Shown here piece by piece: positions 43,101-52,993 of a stretch of 64,000 nt of DNA; position 1 is the stretch's first letter; each line of letters begins with the position of its first letter. The notes under the pieces were generated by a model. It did not search any database. It was not told where the DNA came from and worked only from the letters and a program-made list of their open reading frames with translations. Source of the stretch: Candidimonas nitroreducens (GTDB taxonomy: Bacteria; Pseudomonadota; Gammaproteobacteria; Burkholderiales; Burkholderiaceae_B); contig NZ_NJIH01000009.1 in NCBI RefSeq assembly GCF_002209565.1, positions 186,001-250,000 on the forward strand, read 5' to 3'. Position numbers and translations under genes: made by a program.

Positions 43101-44078
43101 CTACATGGTGGGTTGGAACCCTGATTTTTTGACGAGATGTGCTGTAGTATTTACCATTTTTTCTACATAGTGTTGGGCCTCATCACCGAATATGGCGAAG
43201 TCATCCATCGCATTGCTCTCATCGTAGGCGCGTAATTCAGGCGCGGTGACTGATTTTTTCAGCACATTGATCAGAGCTCCGCGGGTTGTTCTGGGAGTCC
43301 CCTTTTTCGCAAACACGCCATTAATAGTTTGCATACTGAAATCAATACCTTGTTCGGTCATCGTCGGCGTGTCAGGGTAGCCAGTCAAACGTTTTGGAGC
43401 TGTGACAGCGACGGCGTTAACCTTTTTGCTTTTGATAAATGAGGCGAATCCTGCGGGGTCGCTGACCGCGGCGTCAATCTCTCCCGTAATGACGGCTTGC
43501 AGCATTGCTGCGTTGGTTTTGTATGCAATGAACGTGAACTTCGTGTTACTGATGGTCTGGAAGATTTCCCCTACTAGCTGTTGCGTTGCTGTGGCGTACC
43601 CGAAGTTCAGCTTGGTAGGATGCTTTTTGGCGTCTTCGATAAGCTTGGGCAGAGTCGAATAGGGGAGCTTGGGGCTGATACCCAACATCATGGTTCCCCG
43701 TGCGAAAACCATCAATGGTTCGAAGTCCATCTGTGGGTCATACGGAAGCTTTTTGAATACGAATTTGTTGAAAACAATGACAGAGCTTGTGGTAGTGAGC
43801 AACGTTAGCCCATCCGCTTTTCGGTTCAGAACATACTGTGTGCCGACAATACCGTTGGCGCCCGGATGATTTTCTACTATGACCGGATTCCCTGCGGTTT
43901 TGGTCACCGCCTTTCCAAGGATACGAGCAATGACATCGGATGATGCACCGGGCGAGCTAGGTACAACAAAAGAGATTGGCGTACTAGCATTGCCACCGAT
44001 TGGGCCTGCGTATGCAGTGGAAAATGAAGTGAAGAGGGCGATTGCCAGGAGTTTGGATGAAAATTTGAGAATGTTCAT
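43101..44078 (-). CDS. Bug/TctC-family periplasmic solute receptor
   Basis: A 325-residue receptor with signal peptide SSKLLAIALFTSFSTAYAG (residues 6-24). The mature domain opens with ISFVVPSSPGASSDVIARIL in place of the usual VPFxPGG, and has VIVENHPGANG and KADGLTLL. It belongs to the dehydrogenase-Bug-amidohydrolase-lipocalin-cupin operon, whose substrate it probably binds. AT-richer than the Bug genes at both window ends, like the rest of this island. Confidence 0.92.
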   Translation of the reverse strand: MNILKFSSKLLAIALFTSFSTAYAGPIGGNASTPISFVVPSSPGASSDVIARILGKAVTKTAGNPVIVENHPGANGIVGTQYVLNRKADGLTLLTTTSSVIVFNKFVFKKLPYDPQMDFEPLMVFARGTMMLGISPKLPYSTLPKLIEDAKKHPTKLNFGYATATQQLVGEIFQTISNTKFTFIAYKTNAAMLQAVITGEIDAAVSDPAGFASFIKSKKVNAVAVTAPKRLTGYPDTPTMTEQGIDFSMQTINGVFAKKGTPRTTRGALINVLKKSVTAPELRAYDESNAMDDFAIFGDEAQHYVEKMVNTTAHLVKKSGFQPTM

Positions 44079-44135
44079 GGAGAATTTTTGCCTCGATATG
44101 TGATGCCACTAATTGTTTGGCTCAAAATGCAGCCG

Positions 44136-45122
44136 TTATTGAGTGCCCCGTTTGCTATCTGAGGGGGCGGCAGGGTCGCGCTGGAGTACATCTTCCAAGG
44201 CATCTTTGCTTTCTCGTATGGACACGCCTACGCGCTCTTGCGGCAGCAGCATGACTGATCGGCTGTCCCTATCCGCCCATCCGCGCAGCATTGCTTCCTG
44301 GATGTCCGCCAAAGCCAAGCTTGCAAATCGGGTTGGTACATTGAGTTGCCGGGCGAGATTGGTCGCGCTGAGCAAGTCTTTATGGACAATACGTAGCGTT
44401 GATTTTGGTGGGTCGAAGTTGCCGGGAAGGAATTCATCGATCAAACCATCAAAGGTGCGCCTGCGCCCGGCGGCGCCTTGACGAAGCGCTTCCCATAGTG
44501 CCACAGGCTCCACGCCTGCTTTCACGCCCAGTACGAAAATTTCAGCAATGGCTGCTTGAGTCGATTGAGCGGCACAGTTGTTGACTAGCTTTGTCACTGT
44601 CCCGGCCCCGACAGAGCCCACATAGACGGGTTTATCCGCCATTGCCCGCAAAACCTTCACATATTTGTCATAGGTGGGTTTATCTCCGCCCACCCAGACC
44701 GACAATCGTCCGCGCCGTGCTCCAATGGCACCTCCGCTGACGGGAGCGTCCAGCATGTGAATGCCTTTTTGCAGGAATCGGGTGTTCAACTCTTGGACAA
44801 GCTCTGGCATGCTCGTGGACAGGTCGAAATAGGCGGTTCCCGGCTGTATTCCGGCCAATATTCCTTCGCCGCCGATGGCGACCGAACGGATGGCGTCGAA
44901 ATCCGGTAGGCAGGTGAAGACCACATCGACGCGTCCAGCCAATTCGCGAGGTGAGGCAACCCACACTGCACCTTGCTTTTCGAGACTTTGTGCGGAGCTA
45001 CGCTTGATGTCGTGTATCCATAATGCGAATCCGGCCCGAATAAGGTTCTGCGACATGGCAGCTCCCATGTTTCCTAGACCGATAAACCCCGCCTTTATCG
45101 GCTTTCCTGCCGCAGTATCCAT
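44136..45122 (-). CDS. 3-hydroxyisobutyrate dehydrogenase-family oxidoreductase
   Basis: A 328-residue beta-hydroxyacid dehydrogenase. FIGLGNMGAAMSQNLI is the NAD(P) loop, DAPVSGGAIGAR the substrate-binding segment, and the catalytic Lys is in GAGTVTKLVNNC. These enzymes interconvert 3-hydroxy and 3-oxo acids (tartronate semialdehyde, threonate/LtnD and others). It is the first gene of the operon that ends with the cupin at 41010, and is divergent from the frameshifted aldo/keto reductase. The threonate pathway at 5-13 kb lacks an obvious LtnD, but distance argues against a link. Confidence 0.85.
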   Translation of the reverse strand: MDTAAGKPIKAGFIGLGNMGAAMSQNLIRAGFALWIHDIKRSSAQSLEKQGAVWVASPRELAGRVDVVFTCLPDFDAIRSVAIGGEGILAGIQPGTAYFDLSTSMPELVQELNTRFLQKGIHMLDAPVSGGAIGARRGRLSVWVGGDKPTYDKYVKVLRAMADKPVYVGSVGAGTVTKLVNNCAAQSTQAAIAEIFVLGVKAGVEPVALWEALRQGAAGRRRTFDGLIDEFLPGNFDPPKSTLRIVHKDLLSATNLARQLNVPTRFASLALADIQEAMLRGWADRDSRSVMLLPQERVGVSIRESKDALEDVLQRDPAAPSDSKRGTQ

Positions 45123-45473
45123 TTCTGTACCTTATGTTGTTTCGGTATGTCGGTGGCGCTTTTTTGAGACGCCTTTCAAATTCTTGTGCAAATTGTGAGT
45201 GCGCGGGCCGAAGAGGACTAGATGGTGTTTAGTGAAGGACGTTTCACGGTTTGTGAAACCTCATTTGATGCAGGTCACAAAAATGCTCTCTGATCTTGAA
45301 TTTCTTTGCATTAGGTGCACGGGAAAAAAGGAGACTCATAAGGGTTTCATTTATCGTGAAGTATGCGTCATTGCAACTGACTGGGAGAATGTCGGTAGCA
45401 TGGGTACGCTGTCACGAGGTTCATGCAGATCATTTTTTATTCTCTTGCGCTTATACAAGGAAAAGGCCTTTCA
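45123..45473. other. Divergent promoter region with LysR-type sites
   Basis: No gene is supported here. It contains the dyads at 45241-45259 and 45345-45361 and must hold promoters for both the dehydrogenase operon and the aldo/keto reductase. Confidence 0.6.
45241..45259. promoter_or_regulatory. LysR-box dyad TTTCAC-N5-GTGAAA
   Basis: GTTTCAC-GGTTT-GTGAAAC has perfect 7-base arms and contains T-N11-A, the LysR consensus. A degenerate second copy (TTTCAT-TTATC-GTGAAG) lies at 45345-45361, and a third at 46639-46655. Confidence 0.6.
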
Positions 45474-46500
45474 ATGGAATATCGCCGCCTAGGTGCCAGC
45501 AATTTGCGTGTTTCTTCTTTATGTTTGGGGACGATGATGTTCGGTGAGCAGACCACGTTTGACGAGGCCGAACGTATCGTTGCGTCAGCTCGCGAGGTTG
45601 GCATCAATTTCATTGATACCGCTGACGTGTATAACGGGGAGGCACTCAGAAGAAGCCGTAGGTAAGCTACTGAACGGGCAGCGGTACGATTGGGTGTTGG
45701 CGACTAAGCTCGGAAATGCTGTCTTCAAAAAGCCAAACTGGTCACATTACTCCCGCCAATGGATCGTGCATGGGGTAGACCTAAGCCTTGCGCGTCTAGC
45801 GACGGACTATATCGATATTGTGTATATGCATCGCGATTTCGAAAATGAAAACCTCGAAAAGGCGATTCGTGCGTTGGGCGATCTGATCTGCGCGGGGAAA
45901 CTGCGTAGTTTCGGATTGTCGAATTTCCGAGGCTGGCGAATTGCTGAGGTGATCCGTTTGTGCCGTGAACTGAACGTGCCGCAGCCGGTTGTCTGTCAGC
46001 CCTATTACAACATGCTCAATCGCGGCCCCGAGGTCGAGATCCTGTCGGCCTGCAGCCACTATGGCCTGGGGGTGGTACCTTATAGCCCGATTGCCCGCGG
46101 CGTGCTAACCGGCAAGTACACGCTAGGCCAGCAGCCTGCATCGGATACGCGCGCGGGCCGTGGCGACAAGCGCATTATGACGCCGGAGTTCCGTGAGGAA
46201 TCGCTGAAAATCGCCGCCAAGTTGACTGCTTATAGCGACGGGCGTGGCATCAAGCCCGGCCATTTTGCTACGGCATGGGTGTTGGCCAATCCCTTGGTTT
46301 CCTCCGTGATCGCCGGGCCGCGCACGTTGGCGCAAATGCAGGATTATTACCCGGCGCTGGACGTGCGGATCACACCAGAAGAAGAAACCATGGTCGATGC
46401 ATGGGTAGCGCCAGGCCATGCTTCGACACAGGGTTATAACGATCCCAATCATCCGTTTTACGGCCGGCCTGTTGCGGTAACTCATGACTCGACGAAATAG
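45474..46500 (+). pseudogene. Aldo/keto reductase with a one-base frameshift
   Basis: The frame from 45474 (MEYRRLGASNLRVSSLCLGT) reaches DTADVYNG, the catalytic Asp/Tyr region, and then slips; SEEAVGKLLNGQRYDWVLATK continues in the next frame to 46500. The span of 1027 bases is one more than a multiple of three, and dropping one G from the GGGG run at 45636-45639 restores YNGRHSEEAVGK. The rest, including HRDFENENLEKAIRAL and the C-terminal NADP-binding SVIAGPRTLAQMQ, is intact. AAGGAAAAGG precedes the ATG. Recent inactivation or a base-calling error. Confidence 0.82.
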
Positions 46501-46638
46501 CGCTGCGCGCGAGAAGCACGCAAGGGGGCCGGCCCCGGCTGTGACGTGATCAGGCCGGCCCAGCACGCGGTGGGCAGTACAGTTCACGTTTGAAAATGGG
46601 CGACTGCATTAAGAACATTCTTCGATAATGCTCACCGG

Positions 46639-46655
46639 TTTCACATTTCGTGAAA
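46639..46655. promoter_or_regulatory. LysR-box dyad before the metallo-beta-lactamase-fold gene
   Basis: TTTCAC-ATTTC-GTGAAA has perfect 6-base arms with the same geometry as the dyad at 45241, about 130 bases upstream of the start at 46782. Confidence 0.6.
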
Positions 46656-46781
46656 GCCCTTTGTGTGAATGTACTCTATCCGCGCGTATGCTTCCTATGT
46701 ACACTCCATCCCCTATTGATGGCGCTGCGAATCTTCCAAAGTTTGTCGGAGCTGTTCTTTCGCACGGATGGAGAGATGTTA

Positions 46782-47654
46782 ATGGATGCTGTCTACAGAA
46801 TTGGGGGTTTTACGGTTTATCGCGTCGTTGAGCTTGTAGCTCCCCTGCGGTCGGCATTTGAGATGTTGCCGTCGTTGACGAGGGAGTGCTTAGAGGAGAA
46901 TCGACATTGGTTACAGCCTCACTCGTTAGGGCCTAATGACATCTTCTCCTTGACCTATCAGTCATACATCGTTCGTACTCCGCATCACACTATTTTGGTT
47001 GACAGTTGCCTCGGAAATGACAAACCAAGGCTAGAGCCAGAGTGGAATATGAAAACGGACGACAACTTCGTTCGAGGCTTGGCTGCTGTGGATGTTACGC
47101 TGGAAGACATTGATTATGTGATGTGTACCCATCTGCATGTAGATCACGCCGGCTGGAATACCCGTTTGGTTGATGGAAGATGGGTACCCACTTTCCCAAA
47201 CGCGAGATACATTTTCGGTCGACGTGAGCTTGAGTCAGCTAAAACGAGGTATGCGAAAGGCGGCTACCCGTCTTATGCCAATGGTGTCTTGCCTATCTTG
47301 GAGGCTGGGCGTGCCGACATTGTAGAAGACGATTATCAGATCGGAGATTATGTCCGATTGCTGCCCACGCCAGGTCACACAGACGGGCATGTTGCGTTCT
47401 GCTTTGGAAAGAGTGTCGATGCCGCGGTAATGACCGGCGATCTTCTGCATGTGCCACTCCAGATCCGTTATCCGGAGCTCTCTTTCTCACGAGATAAAGA
47501 TTCAGTTCAATCTGCGCTCACTCGACGGTCGTTCCTTGAGCATTTTTGCGACACGCCCACATTGTGCTGTACAGCCCATCTCCCGTCTCCTTCGGTTGGA
47601 AGAATAAAACGGTGGGGAGATGGATATCGGTTGTTGCCGGTTGGGTGCGCATAG
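46782..47654 (+). CDS. Metallo-beta-lactamase-fold hydrolase
   Basis: A 290-residue MBL protein. CTHLHVDHAGW gives H117, H119, D121 and H122; later ligands are in PTPGHTDGH and the Asp of MTGDLLH. It resembles the AHL-lactonase and related lactone/ester hydrolase group. The ATG at 46782 has a GGAGAG seven bases upstream; the longer frame from 46650 lacks a ribosome site and would overlap the operator. It has its own LysR-type dyad, matching the one of the divergent operon, so they are likely coregulated. Confidence 0.85.
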   Translation: MDAVYRIGGFTVYRVVELVAPLRSAFEMLPSLTRECLEENRHWLQPHSLGPNDIFSLTYQSYIVRTPHHTILVDSCLGNDKPRLEPEWNMKTDDNFVRGLAAVDVTLEDIDYVMCTHLHVDHAGWNTRLVDGRWVPTFPNARYIFGRRELESAKTRYAKGGYPSYANGVLPILEAGRADIVEDDYQIGDYVRLLPTPGHTDGHVAFCFGKSVDAAVMTGDLLHVPLQIRYPELSFSRDKDSVQSALTRRSFLEHFCDTPTLCCTAHLPSPSVGRIKRWGDGYRLLPVGCA

Positions 47655-47801
47655 CATTGCGGCGCTCGATCACACTTTCCTTATGCAGGTAGCCTTGATG
47701 GCTCCGAAAGATAAGAACGAATACTCAGGAGAACATATTGGAACTCATTTTAATTAATGACCCGACGTCTAAGGCCGTAGGTCAAGAGGTGGGGGAATCG
47801 T

Positions 47802-49081
47802 TTGTATAGGAAAGTACTGGTGCGTATCGTGCCGCTACTTTTGTTGGCCTATGTTGTCGCACAGCTCGATGGTGTGAATGTGGGCTTTGCGAAGCTGGAG
47901 ATGCTTGCGATCTAGCATTAAGCGATACAGTTTACGCGCTAGGCGCAGTAATGTTTGATTGGGGGGTACTTTCTATTCGAAATTCCGAGTAACCTTTTAC
48001 TGATTCGATTCGGTGCCCGTTTTTGGGTTGCCAGAATTATGGCAACCTGGGGAATCGTGTCGTGCGCAATTGCATTTGTGGCTCCCCTTGCAGCTTTTGC
48101 GCATGTAGAGACTTCAACGATGTTTTACATTCTCCGGTTCTTGCTGGGAATTTGTGAGGCAGGATTCTTTCCGGGAGTGATTCTATACTTTAATTTTTGG
48201 CTCCCATCCCACCGGCAAAGCTTACCCATGTCTTTGTTTGTAATTGGCATTCCATTGAGCTTATCATTTGGCAGCATCCTTTCCGGCTGGCTCATGGAAA
48301 TTACTCATGGCGCCATGGGCTTCAATGGCTGGCAGTGGATGCTGCTAATTGAGGGGTTGCCTGCTGTTGTACTCGGATTGGTCGTGTATCTATGGCTGAA
48401 TGACGGTATTGATTCCGCAAAATGGCTGTCACCCGATGAGCGTGTGCTGTTGAGGGACAACCTGGATAGCGAAAATCACAAGAAGAAGGGCCGTATACGC
48501 GACGCTATACGAAATCCCTATGTATGGCTTCTATCAGGTATCGAGCTGGCTTTTAGTACGGGATTCTATGGGCTTGTGTTTTGGCTTCCGTCGATCATCA
48601 AGGCATCGGGCGTCCAGAATCCACTGGATATAGGTTTTTTGGCAGCGATTCCTTATCTGGTTGCCGTGATTACGATGGTGTCGATTGGGGCTATACAAAC
48701 AGGACGGGAAGGCGTCGTCGCTGTGGTATTTCAGCTGCCTGTGCGGCTGGCTGAGGGCTCATACTAAGTGCGATGTTCTATACCAATGTTCCACTCTCTA
48801 TATTTTTTACCGTTTCTGTTTCGGGGATTTTGGGGCTAATTGCATTATTCTGGACTTGGCCAGGCCAAATTCTCAAGGGGGCCGCCGTCGCCACTGGGCT
48901 AGGTATTATCAACTCTGTAGGAAATTTGGCAGGTACCATTGGGCCGATGATCACCGCCTTCACGAAGGAACTCATGGGAAACATCAATAATGGAACTTAT
49001 GTACTAGGCGCTTGCTTATTCTTGGCCGGCATTCTGGTGGCGTTTATCCCGAAATCGTTTGACGCGTCGGCCCGCCGCTAG
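47802..49081 (+). pseudogene. MFS transporter (ACS family) broken by several frameshifts
   Basis: TTG at 47802 begins LYRKVLVRIVPLLLLAYVVA and GVNVGFAKLEML, the helix 1 opening of anion:cation symporters. The frame then breaks at about 47910 (DLALSDTVYALGAVMF follows), again at about 47956 (GGYFLFEIPSNLLLIRFGAR follows, open to about 48690), and again around 48690-48770, after which SAMFYTNVPLSIFF and INSVGNLAGTIGP continue to 49081. Each piece aligns to the family in order, so it was once a full 425-residue transporter. Three or more indels argue for real decay or a low-quality sequence patch. Confidence 0.82.
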
Positions 49082-49107
49082 CGGGTAGGACACAAAGAGA
49101 AGAGACT

Positions 49108-50484
49108 ATGACTACTAGAGCCCTTTCTAAATACGTCACCACGCTCAATTTAGAGATGATTCCAGTCGCTACACGAGAGGCGGCTAAACGTCTGTTTCTT
49201 GATGGTGTGGGTTGTTTGATCGCGGGGATACAAGGAACCCCGGCGCGAATGGTAGCCAATATGGTTGTTGCGCTGGAGGGGAATCGCGGGACGCAGAGCA
49301 CGATAGTGATATCGAATGAACGTGCGTCCGCTCGTGATGCAGCATTTGTTAACGGTGTAACGTTATACAGTGTCGGTGTCAACGACATACACAAAGCTTC
49401 TTGCTCTCATCCAGGGGGATGTACTATCCCTACGGTGCTTGCTGTCGGAGAGTGGCTCCAGTCTTCAGGTGCCGACATGATTTCGGCAATGATTGCGTCA
49501 TATGATGTGATCGGCCGCTTGGGTCGTGCGACGATGCCTAGTCATCGCGCCAGAGGTTTTCACGCTACAGGCACTTACGGAACATTTGGAGCGACCGCGG
49601 CAACTGGCCGACTGCTGGGGCTAGACGTGGAAACCATGGCGTCCGCGTTCGGTATTGCGGGAAGCCAGGCTGCGGGGCTCTTGAGCTTTCAGACGGATGG
49701 GGCACTCACGATGATTTTTCATGCGGGGCGCTCGGCGCAGAATGGTGTCGAGGCATGCCTGCTTGCACGAGAAGGGCTGGATGGTCCGAAAACCGTATTT
49801 GAGGATCCTCATGGCGGATTCTTGTCTGCCACGTCCGATGACTCCGATCCAAGCGCATTGACTGGCCGCCTCGGTGAGTTCTACGAGATTGACGATACGT
49901 CATTCCGGCCGTTCTACGGCTGTACATACACGGTCGCAGCCTCTAGTGCTACCAAAGCGATCGTTGATCGGGTGCCCCGTTACCGAGTAGATGGTATTAC
50001 CGGGGTGGCGATTCGTTGCCATCATGTCGTGATGGAAGAAGTCAATGATCCGGATCCACAGACGCTTTTGGCCGCGCGCTTAAGCATGCAATTCAATGTC
50101 GGGCTTGTTTTGGTTCGTGGTGACGTGGTCGTCGGGGACGTCACTGAAAAGGATCTTTGGAACCCGTTGATTCGACGATTATTGCCGGCCATCACGTTTC
50201 AGCGAGATGATTCCCTTTCACATTGGGCGAGCGGGGTGACAATCCGATTCAACGATGGGCGTATTGAAACCTGCGAGGTATCGCACCCCAAGGGAGATCC
50301 CGCGAACCCGATGGATTGGGACGCTACGACCCATAAGTTCCACCGCTTGCTTGAGCCTGCTGTTCCTCAAGTGCAACGGGACGATATTGTGCGTATCGTA
50401 CGCAATATTGAAAAGGAAAATGGCGCATCGGTGATGGCTGCTATTCGGGCGGCCGCGCATCCCGACAAAGAAAAATCCGTGTGA
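49108..50484 (+). CDS. MmgE/PrpD-family protein
   Basis: A 458-residue member of the 2-methylcitrate dehydratase/cis-aconitate decarboxylase/iminodisuccinate epimerase family. FLDGVGCLIAG, NDIHKASCSHPGG and GRLGRATMPSHRARGFHATGTYGTFGA, the last around residues 130-155, are characteristic. Two domains (helical, then alpha/beta with VRIVRNIE at the end) and normal length. It follows the broken MFS gene by 27 bases and precedes aldehyde dehydrogenase and enoyl-CoA hydratase genes. The substrate is probably a branched or tricarboxylic acid; not predictable from sequence. Confidence 0.85.
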   Translation: MTTRALSKYVTTLNLEMIPVATREAAKRLFLDGVGCLIAGIQGTPARMVANMVVALEGNRGTQSTIVISNERASARDAAFVNGVTLYSVGVNDIHKASCSHPGGCTIPTVLAVGEWLQSSGADMISAMIASYDVIGRLGRATMPSHRARGFHATGTYGTFGATAATGRLLGLDVETMASAFGIAGSQAAGLLSFQTDGALTMIFHAGRSAQNGVEACLLAREGLDGPKTVFEDPHGGFLSATSDDSDPSALTGRLGEFYEIDDTSFRPFYGCTYTVAASSATKAIVDRVPRYRVDGITGVAIRCHHVVMEEVNDPDPQTLLAARLSMQFNVGLVLVRGDVVVGDVTEKDLWNPLIRRLLPAITFQRDDSLSHWASGVTIRFNDGRIETCEVSHPKGDPANPMDWDATTHKFHRLLEPAVPQVQRDDIVRIVRNIEKENGASVMAAIRAAAHPDKEKSV

Positions 50485-50701
50485 GATGGTTTTGTGATAT
50501 GAGATCACCCGTACGGAGTTTTGAAAGAGATTCTTTTGAAAAACCGCATGGACAAACTCTGAATGACGTTGTCAGAATACATGAGGCATCGATTACCGAA
50601 TTTCGCTTTTCATTCATTGGTATCTTTTAAGAGCTTCCAGGGAGAGGATTGTGCTGCGCGTGCGCGATGTGCTTTGGATGTCTCTCGTCCCGCGGAGTTT
50701 T

Positions 50702-52139
50702 ATGGCGTCGAGTATAAATTGCGATCTTTTCATTGATGGCCAATGGCAAGCAGCCTCTGGCCCACTGTTACCCGAAATTGTTGATAGCTATACGGGCGAG
50801 CCGTTTGCGAAATTCAAAAGCGCCTCTGCGGCGGATGTCGACAGGGCTGTGGGCGCGGCGGTTGTGGCTTTCCCACAGTGGTCGACCTCGCCTCTGACAG
50901 ACCGGGTTTCGTGCGTACGCAAGATCGCTGATGGGCTGCGAAACAGATCCGCTGAAATCGCTGCCATCATTTCGATAGAAGTCGGGATGCCCGCCAAGTT
51001 GTCGAAACGTATTCAGGCTGATGCACCAGTCGCCGCATGGAGTACGTATGCGGATATCGCGGAAAGCTTCGAGTGGGAGCAGCGACTGGGGCACTCCGTG
51101 GTTGTTCAAGTCCCTGTGGGGGTTGTTGGTTGCATCACACCCTGGAATTATCCATTACATCAAATAACGGGAAAGATCGCGCCGGCGCTATTGGCTGGGT
51201 GCACTGTGGTACTCAAACCCTCCGAGCTTGCGCCCATCAGCGGCGATTCTTGCCGAGGTTATTGAAGAGGTGCAACTGCCGAAAGGGGTATTTAATCTGG
51301 TTCATGGGACTGGTTCGGTCGCCGGCTCAGCTCTCGTTGCCCATCCAGATATTGATATGGTTTCGTTCACGGGCTCAACGCGAGCCGGGCAGCATATTGC
51401 GCAAATTTGTGCGGCAACGACGAAGCGTGTTGCGCTTGAAATGGGCGGAAAATCTGCAGCTGTCATGCTCCCGGGTGCTGATACTGCGGCGGCTGTGAAG
51501 GCGACTCTGGGTAGTTGTCTCTTGAATTCTGGGCAAACCTGCTCCGCGACAACGCGCTTGCTAGTGCACGAAGATTCGTATCATAAGGTGGCGTCACTCG
51601 TCACTGAAATGATGCCTGGTTGGCGTATGGGGGATCCTGCTGATCCGGCTACGCGCCTAGGGCCGCTGGTAAGTGAAGCTCAGAAGCAAAAGGCCCTTCA
51701 GATGGTGGATGCCGCTCGGGCCAGTGGCGCGGAGTATCTGGTTTCTCCTGCAGCGACGCCGGAACAAGGATTTTTCGTTCCGCCCATTGTGCTCGGTAAC
51801 GTGGAGCGGGATATGCCAATCGCGAACGAAGAGGTCTTTGGCCCGGTATTGACAGTCATGACATACAGGGATGTCGAAGACGCCGTGCGCGTCGCCAACG
51901 GGACAAAATATGGCCTAGCCGCGACGGTTTGGGCACGGACGCCCGAAGAGGGGTTAGCACTGGCTCGCCGCCTGCGCGCAGGCCAAGTCGATGTCAACGG
52001 CGCACCATTTAATCCAGCGGCGCCATTTGGTGGCTTTAAACAGTCGGGGATTGGTCGTGAAAACGGTCAGTACGGTCTAGAAGAGTTTCTCGAACCAGTT
52101 TCCATTCAACTTCCTCCTTCATATGTTGAGACGTTATGA
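50702..52139 (+). pseudogene. Aldehyde dehydrogenase with a frameshift
   Basis: Part 1 (50702-51265) encodes the cofactor-binding N-terminal half, ending at VVLKPSELAPIS; part 2 continues in another frame with AAILAEVIEEVQLPKGVFNL to 52139. The span (1438 bases) is one more than a multiple of three; the junction AGCGGCGATT fits loss of a CG pair from AGCGCGGCGATT near 51240. Catalytic ALEMGGKS and GQTCSATTR are present in part 2. Its stop overlaps the ATG of the enoyl-CoA hydratase. If only a sequencing error, it would be an intact ALDH of about 479 residues. Confidence 0.82.
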
Positions 52140-52948
52140 GTTTTGAACAGATTTCCTACGCAGTTGAGGGGTATGTTGCTGTGATTACGCTGTCACGCCC
52201 GAATAGAATGAATGCTCTGACCAAGGTGCTGGAAAGTGAGTTGAGGGACGCAACAGAACGGGCCGCGCGCGATGACAACGTGAGGGCGATTGTTTTAACG
52301 GGCGAGGGCAGGGCCTTTTGTGCCGGTATGGATATGGAGGAATTGGAGGTGCTGCCTCCCGACGATATTCGGGCCGAAAATTGGATGCGTCCGTATGACA
52401 TGAATCGACGGGCGGATTATCAGACCCGTTATTCGTATTTCCCGGCTGTCCCAAAGCCGGTTATTAGTGCCGTTAACGGTGCGGCGGCAGGGCTGGGAAT
52501 GGTATTAGCCTTGTACAGTGACTTCCGCTTGGCGTCAGAAAAAGCCGTTTTCTCTACCGCTTTCGCGAAACGGGGGCTGATCGCCGAACATGGTATCGCT
52601 TGGATTCTCCCGAGAATAGTCGGCCATGCGAACGCCATGGATCTTTTGCTGACCTCTCGAAAGGTGACTGCTGAAGAAGCGAAAGCAATGGGGTTGGTCA
52701 GCAGGGTTTTGCCTCCAGAGCAACTGCTATCTGCTGCGATGACGCTCGCGACTGAGCTCTCCGCAATAGTATCGCCGCGCTCCGTCAAAGTGATGAAGCG
52801 GCAGTTATGGGAATCTCCTTATCAATCTCTAGGGGAAGCAATCACGTTGGCAAATACCGAAATGTTTACGAGCCTACAGAGTGACGATTTCCGAGAAGGT
52901 GTTGCTCATTTCCTGGAAAAACGCGCGCCAAACTTCTTGGGGAAATAG
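52136..52948 (+). CDS. Enoyl-CoA hydratase/isomerase family protein
   Basis: A 270-residue crotonase-fold enzyme. GRAFCAGMDMEELE is the first oxyanion-hole segment and NGAAAGLGMVLALYSDFRLASE the second; the catalytic Glu position of loop 2 (ISAVNGAAAGLG..FSTAFAKRGLIAEHG) has a plausible acidic residue. It acts on an acyl-CoA double bond in the cytoplasm. It overlaps the ALDH stop by four bases (ATGA), so the two are translationally coupled. Confidence 0.88.
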   Translation: MSFEQISYAVEGYVAVITLSRPNRMNALTKVLESELRDATERAARDDNVRAIVLTGEGRAFCAGMDMEELEVLPPDDIRAENWMRPYDMNRRADYQTRYSYFPAVPKPVISAVNGAAAGLGMVLALYSDFRLASEKAVFSTAFAKRGLIAEHGIAWILPRIVGHANAMDLLLTSRKVTAEEAKAMGLVSRVLPPEQLLSAAMTLATELSAIVSPRSVKVMKRQLWESPYQSLGEAITLANTEMFTSLQSDDFREGVAHFLEKRAPNFLGK

Positions 52949-52993
52949 TGACTTTCAGCATAGATGGCGCTGTGTGCGTTCGAGCTATAGCAG

